Shown: positions 17,965 to 27,408, counted from the stretch's first letter. The stretch is DNA of 64,000 nucleotides from Burkholderiales bacterium (GCA_036262035.1 DATAJS010000013.1:496001-560000), one strand, 5' to 3'. Notes: generated from the letters alone by a model not told the origin. Program-made: numbers and translations.

Positions 17965-18736
17965 CCGCGCGCCGCGCCGCACGCGCGCGCGCAGCGTCTC
18001 CGAACACCTTGTACAGCGCCGCCGACAGCGCATGCTTCTCGGGCTGCCATTCGGCGTGCCACTGCACGCCGACGACGAACCGCTCGGCATCGTCGTAGCG
18101 CACGCCTTCGACCACACCGTCCGGCGACGTCGCCTCCACGACCAGCCCGTTGCCCAGGCGATCGACACCCTGGCCGTGCAGCGAGTTGACCATCATCTCG
18201 TCGCAGCCGGTCAGGGACTGGAACAGGCCGCCCGGCGTGAATCGGACCAGGTGATTGGGCCGGTGCACCTCTTCGGGCGTGACATCGTCGCGCTGCGGTC
18301 TGCGGTGATCGTTCTTTCCCGGCAGATGATGGATGCGGTAATGCAGCGAGCCGCCCAGCGCGACGTTGATCTCCTGGATGCCGCGGCAGATGCCGAACAC
18401 CGGGACGTGCTCGGCGATGCACGCGCGCACCAGCGGCAGCACCAGGCCGTCGCGTAAAGGATCGATGATCTCGTCGTCGGGAAACGGCGGACCTTCGTAA
18501 TGGTGCGGCTCGACGTTCGAGCGCCCGCCGGTGAGCACGACGCCGTCTACCCGCGACACCAGGTCCGCGATGTCGATCGCCGCGCCCACTGGCGGCAGCA
18601 GCAGCGGAATGCAGTCGACCATCCTCAACAGCGAATGGACGTTGCGCTCGCCGGTGCCGTGCATCCGGCTGCGGCGGTGCGCGGCTTCCAGCGCATTGGC
18701 GGCGACACAGATCAACGGCCGCGGGGCGGTCGTCAT
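17957..18736 (-). CDS. gamma-glutamyl-gamma-aminobutyrate hydrolase family (class I amidotransferase-like)
   Basis: A 259-residue PuuD-type protein. The catalytic triad is complete: cysteine C117 in GICRGIQEIN, and H227 with E229 in VQWHAEW. GVVLTGG (about residues 65-71) is the usual oxyanion strand. Members hydrolyse gamma-glutamyl-GABA in putrescine breakdown, or related amides. No other putrescine gene (PuuA, PuuB, PuuC) lies in the window, so the substrate is unsure. I start at the ATG at 18736; an upstream ATG adds an unlikely leader. Divergent from the racemase remnant. Confidence 0.85.
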   Translation of the reverse strand: MTTAPRPLICVAANALEAAHRRSRMHGTGERNVHSLLRMVDCIPLLLPPVGAAIDIADLVSRVDGVVLTGGRSNVEPHHYEGPPFPDDEIIDPLRDGLVLPLVRACIAEHVPVFGICRGIQEINVALGGSLHYRIHHLPGKNDHRRPQRDDVTPEEVHRPNHLVRFTPGGLFQSLTGCDEMMVNSLHGQGVDRLGNGLVVEATSPDGVVEGVRYDDAERFVVGVQWHAEWQPEKHALSAALYKVFGDAARARAARRAAK

Positions 18737-18776
18737 TTCCGACGGACGGGTATGCGGGTGCAACGGAGATCGCAAG

Positions 18777-18964
18777 GTGACGGTATCGCAGTCCCGGAGT
18801 ATCGCACGCGGCGCGAAAACGCTCTACCGGGCGCCGCTCGGCATACTCATGCTCGAGGCGCGTTTTCCGCGCATCCCCGGCGATATGGGCAACGCCGCCA
18901 CCTGGCGTTTCCGGTGCTCTATCAGCGCGCCGGTCGCGACCCAGTACGGCCTCCAGGGCGAATA
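18777..18964 (+). pseudogene. remnant of an Asp/Glu racemase-family gene
   Basis: A GTG at 18777 with a GGAG site opens a frame reading KTLYRAPLGILMLEARFPR then IPGDMGNAATW, which matches the N terminus I know from aspartate/glutamate racemase family proteins. Directly after the tryptophan codon, at about 18904, one base appears to be missing: the expected FPVLY continues in the next frame. Both frames stop within 75 bases, and no C-terminal part follows before the peptide transport gene. So this is a truncated and frameshifted fragment, not a working gene. Confidence 0.65.
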
Positions 18965-18995
18965 GACCTGTAATATGCTGTGAGCACAGCAGGTC
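18965..18995. promoter_or_regulatory. nested palindrome upstream of the peptide ABC operon
   Basis: TGCTGTG-AG-CACAGCA (18976-18991) is a perfect 7-base inverted repeat. GACCTG at 18965 and CAGGTC at 18990 form a second, partly overlapping pair. It sits about 40 bases before the start codon at 19033, a usual place for an operator. No T-run follows, so it does not look like a terminator. Confidence 0.35.
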
Positions 18996-19032
18996 CGGTT
19001 CCAGCAGGACAACAAAGCGAGGAGAGCACACC

Positions 19033-20607
19033 ATGGCTACGTCTCGAATTGTGTTGCACCGGCTTGGCACGACTGCGATGTCGGTGGCGGCGCTCCTGAC
19101 CGTGGCGCTGATCGCGCCCTCTACCGCGTTCGCGCAGCGAACCATCACCATCGTCATCCCGGAGGAGCCGGACAGCCTCGACAACTGCAACAGCGCGCGG
19201 TCGGCCGTCGGGCGGGTGATCCGCGAGAACGTCAACGAGACGCTGATCGAGCTCGACCCGAACGACAGCTCGCTCAAGCCGCGGCTGGCGACGTCGTGGA
19301 AGCAGATGAACGACACCACCTGGCGCTTCAACCTGCGCAAGGGCATCAAGTACAGCGACGGCACGCCGCTGACGCCCGAGGCCATCGCCAGCTCGTTCGA
19401 CAAGGCGCTGAACCCGAAGCTCGACTGCAACGCGCGCACCAAGATGTTCTCGGGCTTCCCGATCAAGGTGGTGAAGGTCGACGATGCGACGATCGATATC
19501 GTCACCCCGAAGCCCGATCCGATCCTGCCGGTGCGCATGACCACGCTCACCGTCGGCGCTCCCAACGAGCCCATCAGGATCCTGAACACTTCCGTCGGCA
19601 CGGGCCCGTACATGATCGACCACTACACGCCCAACGTCGAAGTGGTGCTCAAGCGCAATCCGCATTACTGGGGCAAGAAGCCGCAGCTCGACGGCGCGCG
19701 CTACGTGTGGCGCAAGGAATCGGCGGTGGCCGCCGCGATGGTGAAAGTCGGCGAAGCCCACCTGGCGACCAACATCTCGCACCAGGACGCCACCGACGCG
19801 AAGACCGACTTCGCTTATCCCAACTCGGAGACCAACTACCTGCGCATCGAATCGCAGGTTCCGCCGCTGAACGACAAGCGGGTGCGGCTCGCGCTCAACT
19901 ATGCGGTCGACCGCGAGGGCCTGCACGGCGCGATCATCCCCAGGCAGGCGATGATCGCCACGCAGATGGTGATCCCGCGCATCGCCGGACACAATCACGC
20001 GCTCGACAAGAAGCGCTTCGAATACAGTCAGGCGCGGGCCAGGAAGCTGCTGGCCGAGGCCAAGGCCGCGGGCGTGAAAGTCGACACGCCGATCTCGCTC
20101 ATCTGCCGCATCAACCAGTGGGAGAACACCACCGAGACCTGCGAGTCGATCCTGGCGATGTATACGGCGGTCGGGCTCAACGTCAAGCTGCAGATGATCG
20201 AAGTGAGCCTGTGGAACAACTACAACGCCCACCCGAACAAGGGATCGTTCACGCCCGATGCCGACGCCAAGCTGAAGGAGCGCGGCCCGGTCCTGCTCGG
20301 TCACATGCATGACAACAACGTGGGCGACCCGGTCTTCAGCATGAATCCCAAGTACGGCTGCAAGGCGCAGACGTCGTCGCACTGCATCCCCGAGCTCGAC
20401 AAGAAGATCGAGGCGGCGACGCAGACGCCCGCCGGCCCGCAGCGCACCAAGCTCTGGGAGGAGACCATGGCCATGGTCAACGACAACGTCCTGGACGTCT
20501 TCCTGTTCCACATGGTCGGCTTCGCGCGCGTCAGTCCGAAGATCAATTTCAAGCCGACAGCGGCGACGAACAGCGAAATCCTGCTCGAGCAGATCACCTT
20601 CAAGTAA
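19033..20607 (+). CDS. peptide/nickel-type ABC transporter binding protein (SBP family 5, DppA-like)
   Basis: A 524-residue solute-binding protein with a Sec signal peptide (hydrophobic run SVAALLTVALIAPS, cleavage near AFAQ). Family-5 landmarks are TWRFNLRKGIKYSDGTPLT (about residues 97-115), GTGPYMIDHY and NPHYWGKKPQLDGARY. It binds di- or oligopeptides, opines or similar compounds in the periplasm and delivers them to the permeases encoded next. The ribosome site GCGAGGAGAG lies just upstream. It heads an operon with two permeases and two ATPases. Confidence 0.93.
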   Translation: MATSRIVLHRLGTTAMSVAALLTVALIAPSTAFAQRTITIVIPEEPDSLDNCNSARSAVGRVIRENVNETLIELDPNDSSLKPRLATSWKQMNDTTWRFNLRKGIKYSDGTPLTPEAIASSFDKALNPKLDCNARTKMFSGFPIKVVKVDDATIDIVTPKPDPILPVRMTTLTVGAPNEPIRILNTSVGTGPYMIDHYTPNVEVVLKRNPHYWGKKPQLDGARYVWRKESAVAAAMVKVGEAHLATNISHQDATDAKTDFAYPNSETNYLRIESQVPPLNDKRVRLALNYAVDREGLHGAIIPRQAMIATQMVIPRIAGHNHALDKKRFEYSQARARKLLAEAKAAGVKVDTPISLICRINQWENTTETCESILAMYTAVGLNVKLQMIEVSLWNNYNAHPNKGSFTPDADAKLKERGPVLLGHMHDNNVGDPVFSMNPKYGCKAQTSSHCIPELDKKIEAATQTPAGPQRTKLWEETMAMVNDNVLDVFLFHMVGFARVSPKINFKPTAATNSEILLEQITFK

Positions 20608-20612
20608 ATCCC

Positions 20613-21530
20613 CTGGTCCCGTACCTCACCCGGCGGGCGGCCCACAGCGCTGTTGCGCTGCTCGGGCTGCTCATCGCCGTGTTCTTCCTCGCCAGGCTCA
20701 CCGGCGATCCGACCGATTTGTTCCTGCCGGTCGACGCTTCACGCGAGGATCGCCTCGAGTTCGCGCACAAGCACGGCTACGATCTCCCCGCCACCGAGCA
20801 ATTCCTGCGGTTCGCCGGCGAGGTCATGGAAGGCAACCTGGGCTTCTCGCTGCGCAAGCAGCGACCGGCCATCGACGTGGTGCTCGAGGCTTACCCCACG
20901 ACGCTCAAGCTGGCCGGTGTCACCCTGCTCATCGCCATCTCGCTCGCGATCGTCGTCGGTGCGCTGGCCGCGTACCGTCCGGGCGGCCTGTTCGACCGCA
21001 TGGGCAGCACGTTCGGGCTGGTCGGCGCCAGTGCGCCGGACTTCTGGGTCGCGATCACCGCGATCCTGTTCTTCTCGGTGACCTTGCGCTGGCTGCCCAC
21101 CTCCGGCACCGGCGGCTTGCTGTTCTGGATCATGCCGGTGACGGTGCTCGCGCTGCGCCCGTTCGGATTGCTGGTGCAGGTCACGCGCGGGGCCATGCTC
21201 GACGCGCTCGCTTCGGCCTACGTCAAGACCGCGCGCGCCAAAGGCGTCAGCGAGCGCTCCGTCATCTTCGTCCATGCGCTGCGCAACGCCTGCCTCGCGG
21301 TCGTCACCGTCGCCGGCAATCTCGCGGTCGGGCTGATCAACGGCGCCGTCATCGTGGAGACGGTGTTCGGCTGGCCCGGTGTGGGAAAGCTCATGATCGA
21401 TGCGGTGGTCCAGCGCGATTTTCCGGTCGTGCAGGCGTCCATCATGGTGACCGCGATCGCGATCTTCCTGATGAACGTCCTCATCGATCTGCTGTACGTC
21501 GCGCTCGACCCGAGGATCCGCCACCAGTGA
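20613..21530 (+). CDS. peptide ABC transporter permease (DppB-like), start codon uncertain
   Basis: An inner-membrane permease of about 305 residues. The family N terminus (one helix followed by ARLTGDPTDLF) requires translation to begin near 20613, where only a CTG codon is available, five bases after the stop of the binding-protein gene. The next usual start, GTG at 20679, would cut the first helix. The body has KLAGVTLLIAISLAIVVGAL and the EAA loop in YVKTARAKGVSERSVIFVHALRNA. Translation may depend on coupling to the upstream gene, or a sequence error may hide the true start. Confidence 0.85.
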   Translation: MVPYLTRRAAHSAVALLGLLIAVFFLARLTGDPTDLFLPVDASREDRLEFAHKHGYDLPATEQFLRFAGEVMEGNLGFSLRKQRPAIDVVLEAYPTTLKLAGVTLLIAISLAIVVGALAAYRPGGLFDRMGSTFGLVGASAPDFWVAITAILFFSVTLRWLPTSGTGGLLFWIMPVTVLALRPFGLLVQVTRGAMLDALASAYVKTARAKGVSERSVIFVHALRNACLAVVTVAGNLAVGLINGAVIVETVFGWPGVGKLMIDAVVQRDFPVVQASIMVTAIAIFLMNVLIDLLYVALDPRIRHQ

Positions 21531-22480
21531 GCGATTCCGCGAACACGGCGGTGATGACCGATACGCGACCGATCGAAGCGCAGGCGGAGATGGTGACTGT
21601 GCGCGTCGGCCTGCCGTGGTGGCGATTGCTCGCGCGAGACCGGCTGGCGCTGCTCTCGGCGGTCTGGCTGGTGTTCATGCTCGTGTGCATGCTCGTCGGG
21701 CCGGAACTGCTCGGCAAAGCCGCTACCGATATCAGCCTGCGCACGCGCAACCTTCCGCCCGGCGCGACGGAACACGGCTGGTTGATGGCCCTCGGCAGCG
21801 ACGCGCTCGGGCGCAGCATGCTCGCGCGCCTGGTGGTGGCCTCGCGCAACACGCTGGTCGTGGCGATCACCTCGGTGGTGCTGGCGCTGATCGTCGGCGG
21901 CGTGCTGGGGCTCATCGCGGGCTACGTCGGGCGCGGCGTCGGCAATCTCATCATGCGCCTGTCGGACGTGGTGCAGAGCTTCCCGTCGCTGCTCCTGGCG
22001 GTGGTCGTGCTGTACATGCTGGAACCCAGGGTTGCGAACCTCGTCATCGTTCTGGCGGTGACCCGCATTCCGTCGTACCTGCGCGTCGCGAGGGCCGAGG
22101 TGCTCGAGATCCGCGAGCGCGGTTTCGTCGATGCGGCGCGCGCCATGGGCGCAGGCCGCACGCATATCCTGCGGCGCCACGTGGTCCCCATCGTCGCGCC
22201 GACCTTGCTGACCATCATGACCGTGGATTTCGCCATCGTGATGCTGTCCGAGTCCGGCTTGAGCTTTCTCGGCATCGGCATCCAGCCGCCCGAGATCACC
22301 TGGGGGCTGATGGTGGCGCAAGGCCGCAACTATCTCGCGCAAGCCTGGTGGCTCTCGTTTTTCCCGGGCCTGGCGATCATGGCCACGACGCTGTCCGCGA
22401 ACCTTTTTTCCAACTGGGTGCGGCTGGTCACGGACCCCGTGCAGCGCTGGCGCCTCGAAGCTCCGAAGACCGATGCCTGA
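21527..22480 (+). CDS. peptide ABC transporter permease (DppC-like)
   Basis: A 317-residue membrane protein with a first helix (LALLSAVWLVFMLVCMLV), then the DppC-type segment HGWLMALGSDALGRSMLAR and the EAA loop DAARAMGAGRTHILRRHVVP. The GTG start overlaps the previous stop as GTGA. It forms the channel with the DppB-like protein. The final SLSANLFSNWVRLVTDP is normal for the family. Confidence 0.93.
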   Translation: MSDSANTAVMTDTRPIEAQAEMVTVRVGLPWWRLLARDRLALLSAVWLVFMLVCMLVGPELLGKAATDISLRTRNLPPGATEHGWLMALGSDALGRSMLARLVVASRNTLVVAITSVVLALIVGGVLGLIAGYVGRGVGNLIMRLSDVVQSFPSLLLAVVVLYMLEPRVANLVIVLAVTRIPSYLRVARAEVLEIRERGFVDAARAMGAGRTHILRRHVVPIVAPTLLTIMTVDFAIVMLSESGLSFLGIGIQPPEITWGLMVAQGRNYLAQAWWLSFFPGLAIMATTLSANLFSNWVRLVTDPVQRWRLEAPKTDA

Positions 22481-23468
22481 AGCCGAACCTGCCCTGCTCG
22501 AAGTGAACGACCTGCGCGTCGAATTCCGCAGCGGCCGCGAGATCGTCCGCGCGGTCAACGGGGCGAGCTTCTCGGTGCGGCGCGGCGAGACGCTGGCGGT
22601 GCTCGGCGAGAGCGGATCGGGCAAGAGCGTGACGGCCGCCGCGATCATGCGTTTGCTCGCGTCACCGCCCGCGCACATCACGGGCGGCAGCATCCGTTTC
22701 AACGGCGCCGATGTGCTCGGCGCATCGATGCCCGAATGGCGCAAGCGCTGCGGGCTCGATATCGGCATGGTGTTCCAGGATGCGCTGGCCTCGCTCAACC
22801 CGGTGTTCAGCGTGGGCTGGCAGGTCGCGGAACCGTTCAGGGCGCACGGGATTGTGGATGCAAAGGCCGCGCTGGACCGCGCCGAGGCGCTGCTCGGGCG
22901 AGTCGGCATTCCCGAGCCTCACCTGCGGGCGCGTGATTACCCGCATCAATTCTCCGGAGGCATGCGCCAGCGCGTGATGATCGCGATGGCGATCGCGCTC
23001 GATCCGAAGCTGCTCATCGCCGACGAGCCGACCACCGCATTGGACGTCACGGTGCAGGCACAGATCATGGAGCTGCTGCTCGACCTGCAGCGCGAGCGTC
23101 ACATGGCGATGGTGCTCATCACGCACGACCTGGGCGTCGTCGCGGAAGTGGCCGATCAGGTCGCGGTCATGTACGGCGGCCGCGTGGTCGAAAGCGGTCC
23201 GGTGCGCGAGGTGCTGTCGCGGCCCGCCCATCCGTATACCCAGGCGCTGCTCGAATCGGTTCCGCGAGCGAGCACGCACAAGCAGACGCTGAGCCCGATC
23301 GTCGGATCGCCGCCCGATATGGCGCGCCTGCCCCTCGGCTGCAGCTTCCATCCCCGCTGCCGCAGGGCGACCGACGCGTGCCGCGCAGCCCTCCCGACCC
23401 GAGTCGAAACCGAGCCGGGTCACCATGCCGAGTGCTTCGTCGCGCAGGAGGTGTTCGATGGCCGCTGA
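22473..23468 (+). CDS. peptide ABC transporter ATPase (DppD-like)
   Basis: A 331-residue ATPase with Walker A GESGSGKS (about 46-53), signature FSGGMRQRV, Walker [12 protein letters not shown] and switch ITHDLG. The C-terminal oligopeptide-transporter motif with [16 protein letters not shown] marks the DppD/OppD group; its cysteines can hold an iron-sulfur cluster in some relatives. The gene overlaps the DppC-like gene by eight bases. Confidence 0.94.
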   Translation: MPEAEPALLEVNDLRVEFRSGREIVRAVNGASFSVRRGETLAVLGESGSGKSVTAAAIMRLLASPPAHITGGSIRFNGADVLGASMPEWRKRCGLDIGMVFQDALASLNPVFSVGWQVAEPFRAHGIVDAKAALDRAEALLGRVGIPEPHLRARDYPHQFSGGMRQRVMIAMAIALDPKLLIADEPTTALDVTVQAQIMELLLDLQRERHMAMVLITHDLGVVAEVADQVAVMYGGRVVESGPVREVLSRPAHPYTQALLESVPRASTHKQTLSPIVGSPPDMARLPLGCSFHPRCRRATDACRAALPTRVETEPGHHAECFVAQEVFDGR

Positions 23469-24492
23469 CGTGACGGCTTCGGCGCCGATCTTCGACGTCC
23501 GCGGGCTTGTCAAGCATTACTCCGCCGGCGGCGGCTTGCGGCTGCGCCGAAGCGCCGGCTCCATCCAGGCCGTCGACGGCGTCGATTTCGGGATCCACCA
23601 AGGCGAGACGCTGGGGCTGGTCGGCGAGAGCGGTTGCGGCAAGACGACCGTGGCGCGCACGTTGATGCGCCTCGAGGAGCCGAGCGCCGGCGAGGCGCTG
23701 TTTCACGGCGAAGATATCTTTCGCGCGAACGCGGCCGATCTGAAGCATATCCGCCGGCGCATACAGATGATCTTCCAGGATCCGTACGCGTCGTTGAACC
23801 CGCGCATGCGGGTGGGAGAGATCATCGCCGAGCCGTGGACCATCCACGCAGACGTGCTGCCGCGCAAGCGATGGACGACGCGCGTCGGCGAGCTGCTGGA
23901 GAGCGTGGGCTTGCTGCCCGAGCACGCGCGGCGCTATCCGCATGAATTTTCCGGCGGCCAGCGCCAGCGCATCGGCATCGCCCGCGCGCTCGCCTTGAAT
24001 CCGGAGATCCTGGTGTGCGACGAGCCGGTGTCGGCGCTCGACGTGTCGGTGCAGGCGCAGGTCGTCAACCTGCTGGAGAAGATTCAGTCGACTTTCCAGA
24101 TCGCGTGCCTGTTCATCGCGCACGACCTGGCCGTCGTGCGTCACATGTCACACCGCATCGCGGTCATGTACCTCGGGCGCATCGTCGAGATCGGCACGGT
24201 CGAGACGGTGTACGAAATGCCTCGCCACCCGTACACCAAAGCGCTGCTGTCCGCACAGCCGCGCATCGACTTTGCGAACGCAGGCGGCGTCGAGCGGATC
24301 CTGCTCAAGGGCGAGGTGCCGAGTCCGGCGAGCCCCCCGTCGGGGTGCCGTTTCCGGACACGCTGCTGGAAGGCGCAAGCGCTTTGCGCGGAGCAATCAC
24401 CACCCCTGCTCGACGACGGTCCGGGCCATCGGGTAGCGTGTCACTTTCCCGTCGAGCCGACCGACACACTGCCGGATAGATCGGCGAGTTGA
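23458..24492 (+). CDS. peptide ABC transporter ATPase (DppF-like)
   Basis: A 344-residue ATPase with Walker A GESGCGKTT, signature FSGGQRQRIG, Walker B VCDEPVSALDV and switch IAHDLAV, ending in the CRFRTRCW...C cysteine motif. I start at ATG 23458, which has AGGAGGTG before it and overlaps the DppD-like stop by 11 bases. An earlier in-frame ATG gives an unlikely leader. It completes the five-gene peptide importer. Confidence 0.94.
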   Translation: MAADVTASAPIFDVRGLVKHYSAGGGLRLRRSAGSIQAVDGVDFGIHQGETLGLVGESGCGKTTVARTLMRLEEPSAGEALFHGEDIFRANAADLKHIRRRIQMIFQDPYASLNPRMRVGEIIAEPWTIHADVLPRKRWTTRVGELLESVGLLPEHARRYPHEFSGGQRQRIGIARALALNPEILVCDEPVSALDVSVQAQVVNLLEKIQSTFQIACLFIAHDLAVVRHMSHRIAVMYLGRIVEIGTVETVYEMPRHPYTKALLSAQPRIDFANAGGVERILLKGEVPSPASPPSGCRFRTRCWKAQALCAEQSPPLLDDGPGHRVACHFPVEPTDTLPDRSAS

Positions 24493-24520
24493 GCCGTGCT
24501 CCATTTTTGAGGCGTTTTAC

Positions 24521-25489
24521 ATGAAGCTCACGACAGCCGTCGCCGGCGCGCTGACCCTGATCAGTGCCGGCGGCGTCGCGCACGCGCAGAAGTTTCCGCT
24601 CAAACCGGTCCGTATCGTCGTGCCCTATCCGCCCGGCGGGCCGATCGACATGCTGACGCGGCCCCTCGCGCAAAAGATGAACGAGCACATGAACAACCCG
24701 GTCATCGTGGACAACCGTGCCGGCGCCAACGGCATCGTCGGCATCGAGCACGTCGCCCGGTCTGCTCCGGACGGTTATACCGTCGTCGTGGGCTCCGCCG
24801 GCTCGTTCGCCATCAACCCGAACGTCTACGCCAGGCTGCCGTTCGACGTGGTGAAAGACTTTGCCCCGGTGAGCCTGTTCGCCACCGTGCCGGAGCTGCT
24901 GACCGTGCATCCTTCATTGCCGGTGAAGTCGGTGAAGGAGCTGGTGGCCCTGGCCAAGGCGCGGCCGAAGCAGTTGAACTACGGCTCATCGGGCACCGGC
25001 GGCACGCCGCATCTCGCGATGGAGCTGCTCAAGCAGGCGGCGGGGATGGATATCGTGCACGTGCCCTACAAAGGCATGGGTCCGGCGACGATGGACTTGA
25101 TTGCCGGCCAGGTGCAGGTCGCGTTCGCCGACCTGCCGGTTCTGCTCCAGCAGGTGAAGAGCGGGAAGCTCCATGCGCTGGCGGTGAGCACGCCGAAGCG
25201 CTCGCCCAACCTGCCGGACGTGCCGACGATCGCCGAGTCGGGCTATCCGAAGATCAACATCATGAACTGGTATGCGCTCTTCGCGCCGGCCGCGACGCCC
25301 AGGGACGTCGTCTCGACGCTCAATGCCGAAACCGCCAGGGCGGCGGCCAGGAGCGACATCAAGAGCTTCGTGCAGGAACAGGGCGGAGCGTCCGTGAGCA
25401 ACACCCCGGCGGAGCTGGGCAACCTGCTGCGCGCCGAGCTCGATATGTGGGGCAAGGTGGTGAAGACCGCGGGAATCAAGCTCGACTGA
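24521..25489 (+). CDS. Bug/TctC-family solute receptor
   Basis: A 322-residue periplasmic receptor with a signal peptide (TTAVAGALTLISAGGVAHAQ), then FPLKPVRIVVPYPPGGPID, DNRAGANG, APDGYTVV and HVPYKGMGP, the standard Bug series. It starts 28 bases after the peptide ATPase gene, so it may be read from the same transcript though it is unrelated to that importer. No TctA or TctB permease gene is nearby. Ligand unknown, probably a small carboxylate. Confidence 0.92.
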   Translation: MKLTTAVAGALTLISAGGVAHAQKFPLKPVRIVVPYPPGGPIDMLTRPLAQKMNEHMNNPVIVDNRAGANGIVGIEHVARSAPDGYTVVVGSAGSFAINPNVYARLPFDVVKDFAPVSLFATVPELLTVHPSLPVKSVKELVALAKARPKQLNYGSSGTGGTPHLAMELLKQAAGMDIVHVPYKGMGPATMDLIAGQVQVAFADLPVLLQQVKSGKLHALAVSTPKRSPNLPDVPTIAESGYPKINIMNWYALFAPAATPRDVVSTLNAETARAAARSDIKSFVQEQGGASVSNTPAELGNLLRAELDMWGKVVKTAGIKLD

Positions 25490-25547
25490 GCACACGGGCG
25501 ATTAGAATCAGCCGACGCGAGAGGACGCGTTCAATCGGAATCGGACG

Positions 25548-26731
25548 ATGAGCGTACGAGCGGGGCGTGAATTCCTGGCCATACCGGGACCGACGACGGT
25601 GCCCGACGAGGTGCTGCGAGCGATGCACCGGCCGGCGGTGGACATCTATTCCGGGCCGCTGCTCGCGCTCACCGACGGGCTGCTGCGCGACATCGGACGC
25701 GTGTTCAACACCACGGGCCGCACCTACATCTACATCGCCAACGGCCACGGCACCTGGGAAGCCGCGTTCACCAACGTGCTGTCCAAAGGCGACGGCATCC
25801 TGGTGCTGGAGAGCGGACGTTTCGCCGTCATCTGGGGCGAGAGCGCGCGCCGCCTGGGCGTCGAGGTCGAGGTCCTGAAAGGCGACCTGCGCCGTGCGGT
25901 GCGGCCGGCCGAGGTCGAGGCACGGCTGAAGGCGGACAAGGGCGGCAAGATCAAGGCGGTGATGGTGGCGCAGATCGACACCGCGACCGGCGTGGTCAAC
26001 GACATCCCCGCGATCGCCGAGGCGATACGTTCGGCCAGGCACGATGCGCTGCTCATGGTCGACGCGTCGCTTCGCTGGGCTGCGTGCCGTTCGACATGGA
26101 CGCCTGGGGCGTCGACGTCGCCATGTCGGGCTCGCAGAAAGGCCTGATGACGCCGCCGGGCCTGGGCTTCGTCGCCGCCAACGCGCGCGCACGCGACATC
26201 CACAAGACCGCAGGACTGCGCACGCCGTATTGGGACTGGACCGACCGCGAGGGCGACGTGCATTACCAGAAGTATTGCGGCACGCCGCCCGAGCATCTGC
26301 TGTTCGGCCTGCGCCAGGCGCTCGACATGCTGTTCACCGAAGGCCTTCCGAACGTGTTCCGCCGTCACGCGTTGCTGGCCGAGGCGGTGCGGCGTGCGGT
26401 CGACGTGTGGTCGCAGCGCGAAGCGATCGGCTTCAACATCATCGAGCCGGGCGAGCGCTCCGACACCGTGACCGCAGTGCTCGTGAACAGCCACGACCCG
26501 CAGCGGCTGCGCGCCTATTGCGACGAGAACTGCGGCGTGATCCTCGGACACGGCATCGGTGATCTCACCGGCAAGGCTTTCCGCATCGCGCACATGGGCC
26601 ATGTCAACGCGCCGACGATCCTCGGCACGCTCGGCGTCGTCGAAATGGCGCTGGGCGCGCTCGGCATCCCGCACGGCAAGGGCGGCGCGCAGGCGGCCGT
26701 CGAGTGGCTGAGCGATCAGGTGACGGCGTAG
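25548..26731 (+). pseudogene. serine-glyoxylate/alanine-glyoxylate-type aminotransferase, frameshifted
   Basis: Two frames together give a full class V PLP aminotransferase of about 395 residues. The first frame covers REFLAIPGPTTVPDEVLRAMHRP to LLMVDA; the second resumes with SLGCVPFDMDAWGVDVAMSG and continues through the PLP-lysine motif GSQKGLM to the natural end. One base is missing between 26065 and 26066: inserting any base there restores VDAxASLGC-like reading. The rest is intact and well conserved, so this is either a very recent mutation or a sequence error. Such enzymes transaminate glyoxylate with serine or alanine. Confidence 0.8.
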
Positions 26732-26764
26732 ATCCCGGGGCTTAGCTAACCGTGCACTTCGCGG

Positions 26765-26790
26765 AAGCGCTCGGCCGAGCCCGAGCGCTT
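26765..26790. terminator. hairpin at convergent gene ends
   Basis: AAGCGCTCGG and CCGAGCGCTT form a perfect 10-base stem with a 6-base loop. It lies between the aminotransferase end at 26731 and the toxin end at 26789, so it could stop transcripts from both sides. There is no T-run, so strength is uncertain. Confidence 0.5.
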
Positions 26791-27154
26791 AAACGCGATA
26801 CGGAACCAGCACCCACGCGTGGCGCCGGTTGAAGTCCTTTTCGTTGCGCGTGACGAGCTTCAGCGAATGATGTTGCGCCAGCGCTGCCTGAAATGCGTCC
26901 GGAAGTTTCCATCCATGCTTCCTTCGCAAGGACGCTGCGAGGTCGGCAATCGGCTCGTCGATCTGAAGCGTCACGAACGTGTCGAGGAGCTGTATTGCCT
27001 TCTTAAGATCTGCTTCCGCAAAACCCGCGAGTACCTCGGCTCTCGTGATGACCGAAATGGCCGCGTCGCCATAATTGGCCGCCAAATAGGTCGTCGCGGC
27101 CTCCACGCCGTTGAAATGGTCGATGAGAATGACCGAATCCAGCAACAGGTTCAC
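26789..27154 (-). CDS. PIN-domain toxin, VapC-like
   Basis: A 121-residue PIN-domain ribonuclease. The acidic residues expected for the metal site are present: D6 in LLLDSVILID, E40 in ITRAEVLAG, D86 in LPDAFQAA and D107 in RNEKDF. Toxins of this family cut tRNA or rRNA when the antitoxin is lost. The GTG start overlaps the antitoxin stop as GTGA, the usual antitoxin-first arrangement. Base composition is less GC-rich than its neighbours. Confidence 0.9.
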   Translation of the reverse strand: MNLLLDSVILIDHFNGVEAATTYLAANYGDAAISVITRAEVLAGFAEADLKKAIQLLDTFVTLQIDEPIADLAASLRRKHGWKLPDAFQAALAQHHSLKLVTRNEKDFNRRHAWVLVPYRV

Positions 27155-27393
27155 TTCTGCTTATCCCACTCCGCCCTCATCTTTCGCTGATAGGTGAGGC
27201 CATCTCCCAGCCTCGTGATTCCTGCGGTCTCCCTCAGAAGTCGATCGAAGCCGGCGGGATGAATCTCGGCGCGTTTGCGCATGTCAGAAATTGCGTGCTG
27301 GACGACACGCGTCATCGACACACCTCGCCGCTTCGCCTCGCGATCCAGCCACGCCTTATCGTCCGGATCGATGCTGATGACAGTGCGGATCAT
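27151..27393 (-). CDS. ribbon-helix-helix antitoxin (VapB-type)
   Basis: An 80-residue protein opening MIRTVISIDPDDKAWLDREAK, a strand followed by two helices typical of CopG/RHH DNA-binding dimers. The C-terminal half (about residues 40-80) would wrap the toxin. It lies directly upstream of the toxin with a 4-base overlap. RHH antitoxins usually repress their own promoter; a pair of GATATC half-sites lies just upstream. Confidence 0.85.
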   Translation of the reverse strand: MIRTVISIDPDDKAWLDREAKRRGVSMTRVVQHAISDMRKRAEIHPAGFDRLLRETAGITRLGDGLTYQRKMRAEWDKQK

Positions 27394-27408
27394 GCGGGTG
27401 CGCCCTTA

